DNA of 49,686 nucleotides from Spartobacteria bacterium (GCA_003169975.1 PNAA01000007.1:107267-156952), one strand, 5' to 3'. Numbered from the stretch's first letter, positions 8,387 to 19,020 are shown. Program-made: numbers and translations. Notes: generated by a model from the letters alone, not told the origin.

Positions 8387-9700
8387 ATGACTACAGAGAA
8401 TCGAATGGGTCGCGGTGGGAAAACTGCGACTGGAATGGCAGAGAAATTGGCCCTGACGATTGCGGTCGTTAGGAGCGGGATGGAGATGGTTCATTTGGCG
8501 ACGGGAGCATTCGTGCTGTCCGCGTTCTTGTTCTTCGGAACGGCGAGCAAGGGGGCCACGACGGAGATTATCTACTCCTTCGCGGGAGAAGACGACGGCG
8601 AGTACACCGACACGGATGTGGCGATCGATGCGGCAGGAAATCTCTATGGGACGTCCGTCCTGGGCGGAGAATTTGGCGGTGGCACGGTCTGGCAATTGTC
8701 GCCGGTCGGTGGTGGCTGGGTCCATACCGTTCTCTACAGTTTTACCGGAGGCGCGGATGGCGGTGAGCCTTACAAAGGAGTTACGCTCGATAGCGCGGGT
8801 AACCTCTACGGGACCGCGGTAACCGGTGGTTCGGGAAGTTGTGAGGGCGGATGCGGAGTGGCTTATAGGTTGACCAAAGCCGGCGACACCTGGACGCAAA
8901 GTGTCATCCATGCCTTTACGGGAGAAGATGGCTCCGGTCCTGGTGCGAGGGTCGCGGTCGACGATCGAGGCAACGTCTACGGAATGACTCCAACCGGTGG
9001 TGCAAATGGATTGGGAGTCATCTACGCGCTTCATTCCAATTCGAATGGCGATTGGACGCTGCGAGTCATCCACACTTTCACCGGTGGGTCCGACGGATCA
9101 TCCGGCTCGGCCGGCAAGTTAGTTCCCCGTGGCGGGCACGTTTACGGTGGAGCGACTACGGGTGGGGCGAATGGGAGCGGTGTCGTCTTCGAATTGACCC
9201 CGACGCAAATTGGCGAGTGGGGTTTCAGGACCATTTATTCCTTCCAAGGCGCCCCCGACGGGAGCTTCCCCTATGGCGCGTTGCTTTTCGATGCCGCGGG
9301 TAATCTCTACGGGACGACTTATTATGGCGGGACGAGTGGCCTGGGCGCAGTTTACAAGTTGACTCTCATCGGTACGAGGGAATGGAGCGAAACGGTGCTC
9401 TACAGCTTCCAAACTGGAAATGATGGGAACAGCTCCATCAGTAATCTTGTTTCTGATGCGGCGGGGAACCTTTACGGGACAACCAGCGAAGGTGGCTTGG
9501 GGAGCGGCACGATTTTCGAACTGACTCCCGGCCAGGGCGGGACATGGACCGAGAGTTTGCCTCACAGCTTTCAAGGCCCGCCTGATGGAGCTTTTCCCTA
9601 TGCCGGCATGGTCGGTGACGGCGCAGGAAACTTTTACGGCGCCACCGTTCATGGGGGCGATGCTGATGGCGACGGCGCGATTTACAAGTTTACGCCTTAG
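8387..9700 (+). CDS. Secreted GloVer-type tandem repeat protein
   Basis: Extracellular protein of tandem repeats of about 50-60 residues of the Gloeobacter/Verrucomicrobia (GloVer) type. Each repeat carries a core like [14 protein letters not shown], a second motif like GGTVWQLSP, and a YSFTGG segment; about seven repeats can be followed (for example [14 protein letters not shown] and [14 protein letters not shown]). The repeats predict a beta-propeller-like or solenoid structure. A hydrophobic segment near residues 37-55 ([21 protein letters not shown]) is the likely signal peptide, so the true start may be the ATG at 8480 rather than 8387. There is no C-terminal sorting motif. Function is not known. 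It stands alone, preceded by a repeat element. Confidence 0.85.
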   Translation: MTTENRMGRGGKTATGMAEKLALTIAVVRSGMEMVHLATGAFVLSAFLFFGTASKGATTEIIYSFAGEDDGEYTDTDVAIDAAGNLYGTSVLGGEFGGGTVWQLSPVGGGWVHTVLYSFTGGADGGEPYKGVTLDSAGNLYGTAVTGGSGSCEGGCGVAYRLTKAGDTWTQSVIHAFTGEDGSGPGARVAVDDRGNVYGMTPTGGANGLGVIYALHSNSNGDWTLRVIHTFTGGSDGSSGSAGKLVPRGGHVYGGATTGGANGSGVVFELTPTQIGEWGFRTIYSFQGAPDGSFPYGALLFDAAGNLYGTTYYGGTSGLGAVYKLTLIGTREWSETVLYSFQTGNDGNSSISNLVSDAAGNLYGTTSEGGLGSGTIFELTPGQGGTWTESLPHSFQGPPDGAFPYAGMVGDGAGNFYGATVHGGDADGDGAIYKFTP

Positions 9701-9722
9701 ACTTCGCGGAGTGCGCAAATTC

Positions 9723-9786
9723 GGAGGGACGCGCTTCCGTGCGTCCATTCTCGTCACAGACCGGACGTGCGGAAGCACGCCGCTCC
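9723..9786. repeat. Intergenic imperfect inverted repeat
   Basis: Arms of about 24 bp (GGAGGGACGCGCTTCCGTG... at 9723 and its inverted partner ending at 9786) face each other around a short spacer. The word GACGCGCTTCCGTGCGTCC is itself nearly palindromic. It lies in the 146-bp gap before the antiporter gene, downstream of the GloVer gene, and could act as a terminator or a processed hairpin. Confidence 0.6.
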
Positions 9787-9846
9787 GGAGGCGCCAGGGG
9801 CAGCGAAGTTGCTTGAGCGGGGGCGCTGGCCAAGCTCCTATGAAGG

Positions 9847-10956
9847 ATGGCGCGCGCGCGAAAATCCAGTTGGTCGCTGACGCTGCTCGATTTGCTGCTC
9901 GTCGCCGTGCCGGTCGCGATCGCGCTGCGATACGTGCCGGCGTGGAGGAATGAAACCCTCCTCTTCATCGTCGCGGCGACCGCGATCGTGCCGTTGGCCG
10001 GCTGGATGGGTCGCGCGACCGAGCAACTGGCGGCGCGTTCTGGTCCCGGCATCGGCGGCTTGCTTAACGCGACTTTCGGGAATGCGGCGGAGCTGATCAT
10101 CGGTCTGGTCGCGTTGAGCAAAGGACTCACCGGCGTCGTCAAAGCGTCGATCACCGGTTCGATCATTGGCAACCTTTTGCTCGTGCTCGGCGCTTCACTT
10201 CTTGCCGGCGGCTTGCGCCATCCGAAACAGACTTTCAATCAAACTGCGGCGCGCGTTTCGGCGACCTCACTTGGGCTGGCGGGCATCGCGCTCCTTATCC
10301 CGACTGTCTTTCACATGGCAGCGGCAGAACGCTCGACGAGATGGACGGCGACGATCGAGGCCCGGCTTTCCGTGGCCATCGCGTTAGTCCTTTTCCTCAC
10401 CTATTTTCTCTCGCTTCTATTTCACCTTGTGACCCACCGCGAGCTTTTCGAAGGGAGCTCGCTGACCGGGCAGGACGACGAGGCGCCCTGGCCGCCTTGG
10501 CAATCGATCACTGCACTGGCCATCGCAACGGCACTCGTGGCCTGGCTGAGCGAGTTCCTGGTCGGATCAATCGAGGCGGCACGGCGCACGTTGGGTTTGC
10601 CCGAAATCTTTGTCGGGGTGGTCGTGATCGCCTTCGTCGGGAACGCCGCCGAGCACTCGACGGCTGTCTGGAGCGCTTGGAAAAACAAAATGGATCTCAG
10701 TCTCGGGATCGCGACCGGATCCAGCCTGCAAATGGCGCTTTTCGTCACGCCGGTGCTCGTGCTGGCCTCTTACGGGTTTGGAACGCCGATGAATTTGGAA
10801 TTCTCTCTGCCGGAGATTGCTTCGATTATTTTCTCGATCTGGATCGTCGGAAAAATCAGCGGTGACGGCGAGAGCAACTGGTTTGAAGGCGTGCAGTTGC
10901 TCGCGGTTTACGTCATTATCGCACTGCTCTTTTTCTTCCTCCCCGCGTCGCCGTAG
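9847..10956 (+). CDS. Calcium/proton antiporter of the CAX (CaCA) family
   Basis: Membrane antiporter exchanging Ca2+ (or another cation) for protons. The 369-residue protein has about eleven hydrophobic segments in two related halves, each with the cation-binding alpha-repeat: [17 protein letters not shown] near residues 75-91 and [19 protein letters not shown] near residues 258-276. An acidic stretch between halves ([11 protein letters not shown]) is usual. The ATG at 9847 gives a short basic N-terminus before the first helix. It stands alone, with a convergent neighbour 62 bp downstream. ChaA-type naming would fit but the exact ion cannot be told. Confidence 0.93.
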   Translation: MARARKSSWSLTLLDLLLVAVPVAIALRYVPAWRNETLLFIVAATAIVPLAGWMGRATEQLAARSGPGIGGLLNATFGNAAELIIGLVALSKGLTGVVKASITGSIIGNLLLVLGASLLAGGLRHPKQTFNQTAARVSATSLGLAGIALLIPTVFHMAAAERSTRWTATIEARLSVAIALVLFLTYFLSLLFHLVTHRELFEGSSLTGQDDEAPWPPWQSITALAIATALVAWLSEFLVGSIEAARRTLGLPEIFVGVVVIAFVGNAAEHSTAVWSAWKNKMDLSLGIATGSSLQMALFVTPVLVLASYGFGTPMNLEFSLPEIASIIFSIWIVGKISGDGESNWFEGVQLLAVYVIIALLFFFLPASP

Positions 10957-11018
10957 TGGCAAGGAGGGATTGTCGCCGAAATTGATTCCTCGGCGTGGCA
11001 GTCGTTAGGGTTTGACGC

Positions 11019-12089
11019 TTACTTGGAATTGATCACTTTGATCGGCGGTTCCTCTTTGGCCCAGGAAGGCGCGACCGTGACGTACTTTTCGTATTTCACG
11101 TGGATATAATATTCGAGTGCGTTCATCTCCCGGTCGTTCAGATGGCCGGCCAGTTCACGAGGGTTAAAGTGCTTCTGCTCGGCTTCCGGCAAACCGGGTT
11201 GCAAGATGCCGAGGCGATGCGCCTTCTCCGGGACATGATTGACCTTCGCTTTCCCGAATTTGTAGGTGCCGTTAAAGATCGCCTGGCCAAAGTTATACGG
11301 TGCCTGCGCGATAACGACGTGGGTCGCAGTATTCGCCGGCGGGTTCTCGCGGTGCAAACCGTTCGGTTCTGTCTGTCGCTCGGTCTTAACCGAAGTGAAG
11401 ACGAGAACCAGTCCAACCGCCTTTTGCGTCTCTTCCCGCATCTGTGATGGGGTTTTTGACGACTCTGTGATTGGGTGCGGCAACTTCGCGCTGAGTTCCG
11501 GGATACCTTCAATAAGGGGCAGGGCATAAGCGGTCTTCACGGCGAAATTCACATTCTGGGGAATGAATCCCGCTGAAAGCGCGACGGTGGGAGACAAGGT
11601 AGAAGTGACAATGCCAACTACGTTGCCCCGCTCGTCGACCAGTGGCCCCCCAGAATTGCCTGGTTGCACCGGAATGCTGATCTGGAAGAAGCGAGGATCA
11701 TCTTGGAGACCGCTGGCGGCATTAACATTGCCCTTCGTCAGTTTTGGTGCAAAGCCTTCGATAAGCGGAGCAGGGAAACCAACTGTAAAGACATCGTCGC
11801 CGATCGATACTCCACTGGCTGGACCGATAGGTAGCGAAACAAACTGGCCATCCGCTTTAAGAACTGCAATATCGTTCGCTGGATCGGATTTAACCAACTT
11901 CGCCTCTGAGGACGTATCGCCCACTCGGATCTGAATCCTTTCAGCGCCCTTAACCACATGATAATTAGTTAAGAAAAATCCGTCGGAAGTAATGAAGAAA
12001 CCAGAGCCGGAACCATTGGGCATCGCCATTTCGGCCAACAGCGTGGCGGAAAGGCAAAGGAGCCCGAGAGAAACCAGCTTGTGGCGCAT
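11019..12089 (-). CDS. Secreted trypsin-like serine protease with an unrecognised C-terminal domain
   Basis: A signal peptide (MRHKLVSLGLLCLSATLLA) leads to an HtrA/Do-like chymotrypsin-fold protease. The catalytic triad is intact: His in FLTNYHVVKGAE, Asp in DPANDIAVLKAD and Ser in VQPGNSGGPLVDE. No PDZ domain follows. Instead, from about residue 240 there is a domain of about 110 residues (QAPYNFGQAIFNGTYKFG, VNHVPEKAHRLGILQPGLPE, GHLNDREMNALEYYIHVKY) that occurs alone in the two genes upstream. It is the last of three minus-strand genes; the gap to the previous stop is 14 bp, so they form an operon. Substrate and domain function are unknown. Confidence 0.88.
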   Translation of the reverse strand: MRHKLVSLGLLCLSATLLAEMAMPNGSGSGFFITSDGFFLTNYHVVKGAERIQIRVGDTSSEAKLVKSDPANDIAVLKADGQFVSLPIGPASGVSIGDDVFTVGFPAPLIEGFAPKLTKGNVNAASGLQDDPRFFQISIPVQPGNSGGPLVDERGNVVGIVTSTLSPTVALSAGFIPQNVNFAVKTAYALPLIEGIPELSAKLPHPITESSKTPSQMREETQKAVGLVLVFTSVKTERQTEPNGLHRENPPANTATHVVIAQAPYNFGQAIFNGTYKFGKAKVNHVPEKAHRLGILQPGLPEAEQKHFNPRELAGHLNDREMNALEYYIHVKYEKYVTVAPSWAKEEPPIKVINSK

Positions 12090-12103
12090 TTGGATCGAGG
12101 CTG

Positions 12104-12412
12104 TCAGGTTGCTCCGAACCCGGCAAACTGCAGAATACCAAGACGATGCGCCTTTTCGGGGACATGATTGACCTTCGCTTTCCCGAATTTGTAGGTGCCG
12201 TTAAAGATCGCCTGGCCAAGGTTATACGGTGCCTGCGCGATAACGACGTGGGTCGCAGTATTCGCCGGCGGGTTCTCGCGGTGGAAAAGGTTCGGTTCGA
12301 TCCCCGTGGTAGACGTAATTTTCGGCGTCGTGTATCCCATTCCGCCGAAGGTGAGTGCTGGAGTGGTTGTTGCGAGGGCAACCGCATACAGTGTCACGAA
12401 CAGCGGGCGCAT
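12104..12412 (-). CDS. Small secreted paralogue, truncated copy of the APYN-domain
   Basis: A 102-residue product with a signal peptide (MRPLFVTLYAVALATTTPALT) and the first half of the domain shared with its neighbours (HRENPPANTATHVVIAQAPY, NGTYKFGKAKVNHVPEKAHR). After LGILQ the sequence leaves the family and ends in FAGFGAT, so the second half (ELAGHLNDREMNALEYY) is missing. The nucleotide sequence of the shared part is almost identical to that of the protease gene 14 bp downstream, pointing to recent duplication or gene conversion. It could be a functional short form or a decaying copy. Confidence 0.7.
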   Translation of the reverse strand: MRPLFVTLYAVALATTTPALTFGGMGYTTPKITSTTGIEPNLFHRENPPANTATHVVIAQAPYNLGQAIFNGTYKFGKAKVNHVPEKAHRLGILQFAGFGAT

Positions 12413-12494
12413 TCGTTCAGGATATTAGCCTCTCACGAGCAAGGCACGCTCTTTCTCCGCCGCGGAACGGTTGCTCGTCGTTAGGCGTAGACGA

Positions 12495-12944
12495 TTACCT
12501 CGAGTTGATCACTTTGATCGGCGGTTCCTCTTTGGCCCAGGAAGGCGCGACCGTGACGTACTTGTCGTATTTCACACGGATATAATATTCGAGGGCGTTC
12601 ATCTCCCGGTCGTTCAGATGGCCGGCCAGTTCACGAGGGTTAAAGTGCTTCTGCTCGGCTTCCGGCAAACCGGGTTGCAAGATGCCGAGGCGATGCGCCT
12701 TCTCCGGGACATGATTGACGTTCGTTTTCCGGAATTTATAAGTTCCATTGAAGATCGCGTGGCCAAGGTTATATGGTGCCTGTTCCACAGCGTCAGGCGG
12801 CGTCGCGGACTGGGCCGGCTGTTCGCGCTGGTGGCGTGCGCGCTCCAGTTCGCTTCCTTGCTGGTCAGCATCCGACCCGAAGCTGCGCGCGGCGAGGGTG
12901 ATGACGGAGAGGAGAATAGTGAGTGTGAGAAATGGCAAACGCAT
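12495..12944 (-). CDS. Small secreted paralogue, full stand-alone APYN-domain
   Basis: About 149 residues: a signal peptide (MRLPFLTLTILLSVITLAARS), a short Gln/Glu/Arg-rich linker, then the complete domain also found at the end of the protease gene (QAPYNLGHAIFNGTYKF, HRLGILQPGLPEAEQKHF, ELAGHLNDREMNALEYY, WAKEEPPIKVINSR). The frame is open upstream to 13022, but the signal peptide supports the ATG at 12944. The last 200 bp are nearly identical to the end of the protease gene while the part nearer the linker differs more, a pattern expected of gene conversion. First gene of the three-gene array. I do not recognise the domain. Confidence 0.78.
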   Translation of the reverse strand: MRLPFLTLTILLSVITLAARSFGSDADQQGSELERARHQREQPAQSATPPDAVEQAPYNLGHAIFNGTYKFRKTNVNHVPEKAHRLGILQPGLPEAEQKHFNPRELAGHLNDREMNALEYYIRVKYDKYVTVAPSWAKEEPPIKVINSR

Positions 12945-13031
12945 GCGCCAAAATACTGGTCCCCGCAAAAAAAGCACGCATTTCCTTACCTCCCGGCGCA
13001 CGGCGCGCCCGCTGCGGACCAAACGGCCCGC

Positions 13032-14465
<1,434 letters not shown>

Positions 14466-14484
14466 AAATTGATGAAGGTGAAAA

Positions 14485-15684
14485 TTATTTTGCCGCTTTT
14501 TTCAGCGCGGCGGCCTTGTCGGTTCTTTCCCAGGTGATGTCCGGATCATTCTTCCCGAAATGCCCGTAGTTCGTGGTCTTCGAATAGATCGGCCGCAGCA
14601 AATCGAGTTGCGCGATGATGTGCGCGGGTTTGAAGGAGAAAGTCTCATTGACCGCCCGCTCGATCGCTTCTTCCGGGACGGTGTTGGTGTCGAAAGTGTT
14701 GATGTTCATGCTGACCGGATCCGGATAGCCGATGGCGTAAGCGAATTGGATTTCGCAGCGCGTCGCGAGGCCGGCGGCGACGACGTTCTTCGCCACCCAG
14801 CGCGCCATGTAGGCGGCGCTGCGATCAACCTTGCTCGGATCCTTGCCGGAAAATGCGCCACCTCCGTGCCGACCCCAGCCTCCGTAGCTGTCGACGATGA
14901 TTTTGCGACCCGTCAGGCCGGTGTCGCCTTCCGGACCGCCGATGACGAAGTTGCCGGTCGGGTTGATCAGGTATTCGGTCGCGTTGGTCAGCATTTCGTT
15001 AGGCAAAACTTTCCGGATGACCTCTTCAATGATGAAGCTGCGAATCTCCGAATGCTTCACGTCCTTCGAGTGTTGGGTCGAGACGACGACGTTGGAGACG
15101 CCGACCGGCCGGCCGCCGTCATAGATGACCGAGACCTGCGACTTGGCATCCGGTCGCAGCCAGCGCGCTTTGCCGCTCTTGCGAATGCGCGTGAGTTCGC
15201 GGCCGAGGCGGTGGGCAAACATGATCGGTGCCGGCATCAATTCCGGCGTTTCGTCGCAGGCGAAACCGAACATCAAGCCCTGGTCGCCCGCGCCCTGTTC
15301 GGCGTGCCCCTTGCCTTCGGCCTCGCGCGCATCGACCCCTTGCGCGATGTCCGCGCTTTGGTTGGTGATGATGTTCTGGATATCGATCTTGTCGGCGTGA
15401 AAAACGTCGTCGTCATTGACGTAGCCAATCTCGCGCACGGCATCGCGCACGATCTGGTCAATCGGCACGATGGCCTCCAGCGAAGTGCCATGCGGCAAGC
15501 TCGGGATGGTGATTTCGCCGCCCACAATCACGGTATGACTCTTGGCAAAAGTCTCACAAGCCACGCGGCTTTTCGGGTCGTGCCGGAGGCAGGCGTCGAG
15601 CACGGCGTCGGAGATGGTGTCGCAAACTTTATCCGGATGGCCTTCGCCCACGGATTCAGAAGCAAAAATGAAACGTCGAAGCAT
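14485..15684 (-). CDS. metK: S-adenosylmethionine synthetase (methionine adenosyltransferase)
   Basis: Makes S-adenosylmethionine from methionine and ATP. The 399-residue product has the N-terminal [19 protein letters not shown], the [15 protein letters not shown] hexapeptide region, the P-loop-like [20 protein letters not shown], and [14 protein letters not shown]. The ATG at 15684 follows directly on the control region shared with the divergent regulator. No SAM riboswitch would fit in the 98-bp gap. Together with ahcY it forms the core of the activated-methyl cycle. Confidence 0.97.
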   Translation of the reverse strand: MLRRFIFASESVGEGHPDKVCDTISDAVLDACLRHDPKSRVACETFAKSHTVIVGGEITIPSLPHGTSLEAIVPIDQIVRDAVREIGYVNDDDVFHADKIDIQNIITNQSADIAQGVDAREAEGKGHAEQGAGDQGLMFGFACDETPELMPAPIMFAHRLGRELTRIRKSGKARWLRPDAKSQVSVIYDGGRPVGVSNVVVSTQHSKDVKHSEIRSFIIEEVIRKVLPNEMLTNATEYLINPTGNFVIGGPEGDTGLTGRKIIVDSYGGWGRHGGGAFSGKDPSKVDRSAAYMARWVAKNVVAAGLATRCEIQFAYAIGYPDPVSMNINTFDTNTVPEEAIERAVNETFSFKPAHIIAQLDLLRPIYSKTTNYGHFGKNDPDITWERTDKAAALKKAAK

Positions 15685-15722
15685 GGCGGAGAAGTTGAGA
15701 GTTGAGTTGTTGGAAAGGCGAA

Positions 15723-15740
15723 ATGATCACGCTCGATCAT
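15723..15740. promoter_or_regulatory. Palindrome ATGATCACGCTCGATCAT in the metK/regulator intergenic region
   Basis: ATGATC and GATCAT arms are separated by six bases, about 40 bp upstream of the metK ATG. It sits in the 98-bp gap between divergent genes and is a candidate operator for the ArsR-type regulator next door. The call rests on symmetry and position only. Confidence 0.5.
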
Positions 15741-15760
15741 ATTGACCAATCATGATACGT

Positions 15761-15770
15761 CGATATATCG
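15761..15770. promoter_or_regulatory. Palindrome CGATATATCG just upstream of the SahR-like regulator
   Basis: A perfect 10-bp palindrome ending 12 bp before the regulator's ATG, where it would cover its own ribosome binding region or promoter. An AT-rich palindrome in GC-rich surroundings fits an ArsR-family operator. Autoregulation and control of metK-ahcY are inferred, not shown. Confidence 0.5.
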
Positions 15771-15782
15771 TGTTCACAGTCC

Positions 15783-16718
15783 ATGGCGTCAACCATAAAT
15801 TTCCTGCGCTTGCTCGCCGATCCGACACGGCTGCGCCTCCTTTTGCTCCTTGAGGAGGAGGAACTCTCGGTCGCGGAGCTGCAGGACGTTCTCGGGATGG
15901 GGCAGTCGCGCATCTCGAGCCACCTCGCGCAGTTGAAACGCGCCGGGGTGGTGGAAGATCGGCGCGCCGGGAAGAATGTTTATTATGGCCTAACGAATGG
16001 CCGGAAGCTCGACCCGCAGCACGCGAAGGTGAGCGAGCTGACCCGCGAACTGGCCCGCGAAATGCCCGAGACGCAGCGCGATCGCATCGCGTTGAAGATT
16101 GTCCTGCGGAAACGACAGGACAAGGCGCGGGAGTATTTCGATCAACTGGCGGGCCGATTTGGCCGCAGCTACTGTCCCGGCCGCTCATGGCAGGCGCTGG
16201 CTCATACCATGATCGCGCTCCTCCCGCCGCTCACCGTGGCAGATCTCGGGGCGGGCGAGGGGACCCTTTCGCAGTTGCTCGCCAAGAAGGCGCGCCAGGT
16301 GATCGCGGTCGATAACGCGCCGAAGATGGTCGAGTTCGGTGCGCAACTCGCGAAGCGGCATGGTTTCAAGAATCTCGAGTACCGTTTGGGCGACATCGAG
16401 GATCCGCCGATCGAAAAAAATTCGGTCGACCTCGCGTTTTTAAGTCAGGCCTTGCACCATGCGATCCATCCCGAGCGGGCGATCGTCGCCGCCTATCGCA
16501 TCCTGAAAAAAGGCGGCCGCCTCATCGTGCTCGATTTGTTGAGTCACCGTTTCGAAAAAGCGCGCGAACTCTACGCCGATCACTGGCTCGGGTTCAGCGA
16601 AGTGCAATTGCATCAGTGGCTCGAGAAAGCGGGCTTCACGCACCTCGAAGTGAGCGTGGTCTCCCGGGAAAAAGAGACCCCGCACTTCCAGACGGTTTTC
16701 GCCAGCGGTGTGAAATAG
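15783..16718 (+). CDS. ArsR-family regulator fused to a SAM-methyltransferase-like domain (SahR-like)
   Basis: Residues 1-75 form an ArsR winged helix-turn-helix (LADPTRLRLLLLLEEEELS, GMGQSRISSHLAQLKRAGVV, then the wing GKNVYYGL). Residues about 145-311 are a class I methyltransferase-fold domain with motif I VADLGAGEGTLSQLLA and the acidic end of strand 2 in VIAVDNAPKMVEF. This architecture matches SahR, known from Proteobacteria as an S-adenosylhomocysteine-sensing repressor of SAM-cycle genes. The context agrees: it is divergent from metK-ahcY across 98 bp with two palindromes. The metal-binding cysteines of classical ArsR proteins are not seen, which fits a small-molecule ligand. Whether the methyltransferase domain is catalytic is unknown. 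Confidence 0.87.
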   Translation: MASTINFLRLLADPTRLRLLLLLEEEELSVAELQDVLGMGQSRISSHLAQLKRAGVVEDRRAGKNVYYGLTNGRKLDPQHAKVSELTRELAREMPETQRDRIALKIVLRKRQDKAREYFDQLAGRFGRSYCPGRSWQALAHTMIALLPPLTVADLGAGEGTLSQLLAKKARQVIAVDNAPKMVEFGAQLAKRHGFKNLEYRLGDIEDPPIEKNSVDLAFLSQALHHAIHPERAIVAAYRILKKGGRLIVLDLLSHRFEKARELYADHWLGFSEVQLHQWLEKAGFTHLEVSVVSREKETPHFQTVFASGVK

Positions 16719-16749
16719 CGCCGCAGGCAGCGAAGATTCCCCGCAACGG

Positions 16750-16827
16750 GTTGTAGCCGGGATCGGTGATCCCGGCGGGGCGACGGTCGCCACATCGGAG
16801 CGCGACCGAGGTCACCCCGGCTACAAC
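16750..16827. repeat. REP-like intergenic element, full copy (GTTGTAGCC family)
   Basis: Starts GTTGTAGCC, ends GGCTACAAC, with the inner hairpin CGGGATCGGTGATCCCG, as in the copy at 8186-8271. It lies 31 bp after the stop of the SahR-like gene and before the next gene's ribosome binding site. The words after both full copies (actcgggcgcgcc) are also shared, so the conserved unit may reach beyond the inverted ends. Confidence 0.8.
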
Positions 16828-16910
16828 GACGACTCGGGCGCGCCGTGTGATTTGGACTCGTCAGACGGGCGGCTTGCGGTAAATTCGGAGTCGTTAGTCG
16901 CGGAGAGGAC

Positions 16911-18662
16911 GTGAACCCCAAGAAATTTCTCGCTGAGCTGCAAAGGCGGAATGTTTACCGGGTCCTGGTCGCCTACGGCGTTGTCAGTTGGTTGCTGATT
17001 CAGATTGCGACGCAGGTTTTCCCGTTTTTCGAAATCCCGAATTGGGTGGTCCGGCTGGTGGTCATCCTCCTTCTTTTCGGCTGTCCGCTGACGTTGGTTC
17101 TGGCCTGGGCCTACGAAATCACGCCCCACGGCCTGAAACGAACGGACGAAGTCGATCCAGGAAAATCGATCCGGCGCAGCACGGGGAGGATAATCGATTT
17201 GATCATCATTGGCGTCCTGCTTCTGGTCATCGGAGTGCTGGTTTTCCAGCGCTTCCACCCCTTCCATCTGGGTCCCACCGAGGTGCCGGTGAAGAGCATC
17301 GCCGTTTTGCCTTTTGTCGATCTCAGTCAACAGAAGAATCAGGAGTATTTCAGCGACGGCCTGAGCGAGCAGATCATCAGCGCATTGGCCAGAATTCATG
17401 GATTGTTTGTCGTCGGCCGGACTTCGGCCTTTGCCTTTAAAGGCAAGACCGAGGACATCCGCGAGATAGGCCGGCTCCTGCACGTCAGGCACGTGCTGGA
17501 AGGAAGTGTCAGCCGCGGCCCGGGCCGGGTGCGGGTCGATGCGCGGCTCATCGATGTGACCAACGGCTATCAGCTTTGGTCGGAGATGTACGATTCAAGC
17601 GAACAGGACTTTCTCTTATTGCAAAATGACCTCGCGCAAAAAGTCGCCAGTGCGCTGCAAATCGAACTGCACCTGACGGAGACCAAACAGTTGGGGAAGG
17701 CGCCCACCAAGGACCCCGAGGCCTACGACCTGTATTTGCGCGGCCGATATTTTCTCAACAAGCGCACGGTTGAATCCATTCAGAAGGGGCAGACGCTTTT
17801 CGAGCAGGCGGTGGCGAAAGATCCGGGTTTTGCCCAAGGGCATGCGGGCCTGGCCGATTCCTACGTCCTGCTCGGCAAGATCGGCGCGATCACTCCCGGC
17901 GAGGCCTCGGTGCGGGCCTGGTCGGAAGTGTCGGCCGCGTTGACGATCGATGAAAATCTGGCCGAAGGCCTTGTCTCACGCGGAATATTGCTGACCGATT
18001 TTGAATGGAACTGGCCGGCGGGCGAAGCGGACTACCGCAAGGCGCTCGAACTCGACCCGAATAGCGCGACGGGTCATCTTTGGTACGCTCGGAATCTGGC
18101 GCAAGTGAGTCGTTTGGATGAAGCGTTGCAGGAGATTGGTGCCGCGCAGAGACAGGATCCCCTGGCGCCAATCATCCGCGTCTACCGGGCGAAAATTCTC
18201 TGCACAGCGCACCGCTACGATCGCGCGATCGAGCAAGGCCGGGCTGCGATTGATCTGGATCCGGATTTCGCCGCGGCCTTTTCCGTGCTCGGGCAGGCTT
18301 ATACCCTCAAGGGGCAGTTTCCGGAGGCGATTGCGACCGCGAAAAAATATGTCGAGCTCTCCAACCAGAGCGGCTGGGCCAGGTTGGAGCTCGCCTTCAC
18401 CTACGCGGCCGCTGGGAGAAAAACCGAGGCCGACGCCATCGTTCAGGAAGTGACCGCGCATCCCGGAGAATTTTCGCCCTACGACATGGCGACGATTTGC
18501 GCGGCCTTGCACGACAATCCTGGCGCCCTCAGCTGGCTTGAAAAAGCCATCGAGCAACGTTCCGTCGATGTCGTCTGGGCCCGGGTTGATCCGCGGCTCG
18601 ACAACGTGCGTTCTGATCCGCACTTCGGGCCAGTCGTCGCGCGGATGGCGCCGCGCCAGTGA
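16911..18662 (+). CDS. Membrane protein with TolB/FlgO-like domain and TPR repeats
   Basis: 583 residues. A short cytoplasmic start (MNPKKFLAELQRRNVYRVL) is followed by three hydrophobic segments near residues 18-40, 45-65 and 98-118. A TolB/FlgO-like domain begins at KSIAVLPFVDLS and includes YFSDGLSEQIISALARI, DIREIGRLLHVRHVLEGSVS and NGYQLWSEMYDS. TPR-type helices fill the rest (for example ALELDPNSATGHLWYARNLA). The GTG start at 16911 has a good ribosome binding site (GGAGAGG, 3 bp upstream). Such proteins are common in Verrucomicrobiota and Acidobacteriota, often fused or adjacent to kinases or cyclases; their role is not established. A decayed paralogue lies at 20.5 kb. Confidence 0.83.
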   Translation: MNPKKFLAELQRRNVYRVLVAYGVVSWLLIQIATQVFPFFEIPNWVVRLVVILLLFGCPLTLVLAWAYEITPHGLKRTDEVDPGKSIRRSTGRIIDLIIIGVLLLVIGVLVFQRFHPFHLGPTEVPVKSIAVLPFVDLSQQKNQEYFSDGLSEQIISALARIHGLFVVGRTSAFAFKGKTEDIREIGRLLHVRHVLEGSVSRGPGRVRVDARLIDVTNGYQLWSEMYDSSEQDFLLLQNDLAQKVASALQIELHLTETKQLGKAPTKDPEAYDLYLRGRYFLNKRTVESIQKGQTLFEQAVAKDPGFAQGHAGLADSYVLLGKIGAITPGEASVRAWSEVSAALTIDENLAEGLVSRGILLTDFEWNWPAGEADYRKALELDPNSATGHLWYARNLAQVSRLDEALQEIGAAQRQDPLAPIIRVYRAKILCTAHRYDRAIEQGRAAIDLDPDFAAAFSVLGQAYTLKGQFPEAIATAKKYVELSNQSGWARLELAFTYAAAGRKTEADAIVQEVTAHPGEFSPYDMATICAALHDNPGALSWLEKAIEQRSVDVVWARVDPRLDNVRSDPHFGPVVARMAPRQ

Positions 18663-18729
18663 ATGGTCGCAGAAAAGGCTTGCTCTGGAAGGTGCGTACG
18701 TCGTTCAATTCGAACGGAGGTAAATTGCC

Positions 18730-19020
18730 ATGCCAAATGACCAGTTCCCAGCCCCAGCAAAACCCTACTCGTTGAAGGAGATTGTCAAAAAAATCACCAC
18801 TGACCCCGGTTACGCGAACTTTATTCACGACCAGGTAAGTGCAGCCCGCAGCGGTAATGCGAGCGCGATCGCGATCGTGAAGGCGCACTTTCAACCCGGC
18901 ATGTCAGAGCTGACGGCGTTTGGATTAAGCGAAGACCAGGCGACCGCGCTCCTGAAGTGCACGGATCCGCGATCGCATCTCCTGGACTTCGCATATTACG
19001 TTGCGTATCCGCCGCCTTGA
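18730..19020 (+). CDS. Small ORF of 96 residues upstream of a LanKC-like enzyme; possible RiPP precursor
   Basis: Preceded by a strong ribosome binding site (CGGAGG at 18715-18720, 9 bp before ATG). The protein starts MPNDQFPAPAKPYSLKEIV, continues with a helical, charged region (DPGYANFIHDQVSAARSG), and ends with a single cysteine (ALLKCTDPRSHLLDFAYYVA). It has no signal peptide. The layout (helical front part, short tail with Ser, Thr and one Cys) and its position directly before a lanthipeptide-synthetase-like gene make it a candidate precursor peptide. The typical labionin pattern Ser-x2-Ser-x(2-5)-Cys is not present, so it may instead be a partner protein or unrelated. I do not recognise the family. 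Confidence 0.65.
   Translation: MPNDQFPAPAKPYSLKEIVKKITTDPGYANFIHDQVSAARSGNASAIAIVKAHFQPGMSELTAFGLSEDQATALLKCTDPRSHLLDFAYYVAYPPP

Noticed and set aside
11019-13022. Tandem insertion sequence or transposon
   Set aside because: The repeats are coding paralogues with signal peptides; no transposase or terminal inverted repeats are seen.
14560-15705. 381-residue open frame on the plus strand
   Set aside because: Complete antisense shadow of metK, without motifs.
15685-15782. SAM or SAH riboswitch before metK or ahcY
   Set aside because: The metK leader is at most 98 bp and is shared with a divergent gene; ahcY starts 19 bp after metK. No conserved riboswitch core is visible, and a SahR-like regulator is present instead.
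18730-19020. Classical class III lanthipeptide precursor
   Set aside because: The ORF has one cysteine and no Ser-x2-Ser-x(2-5)-Cys core, so I list it only as a possible precursor of an unknown type.
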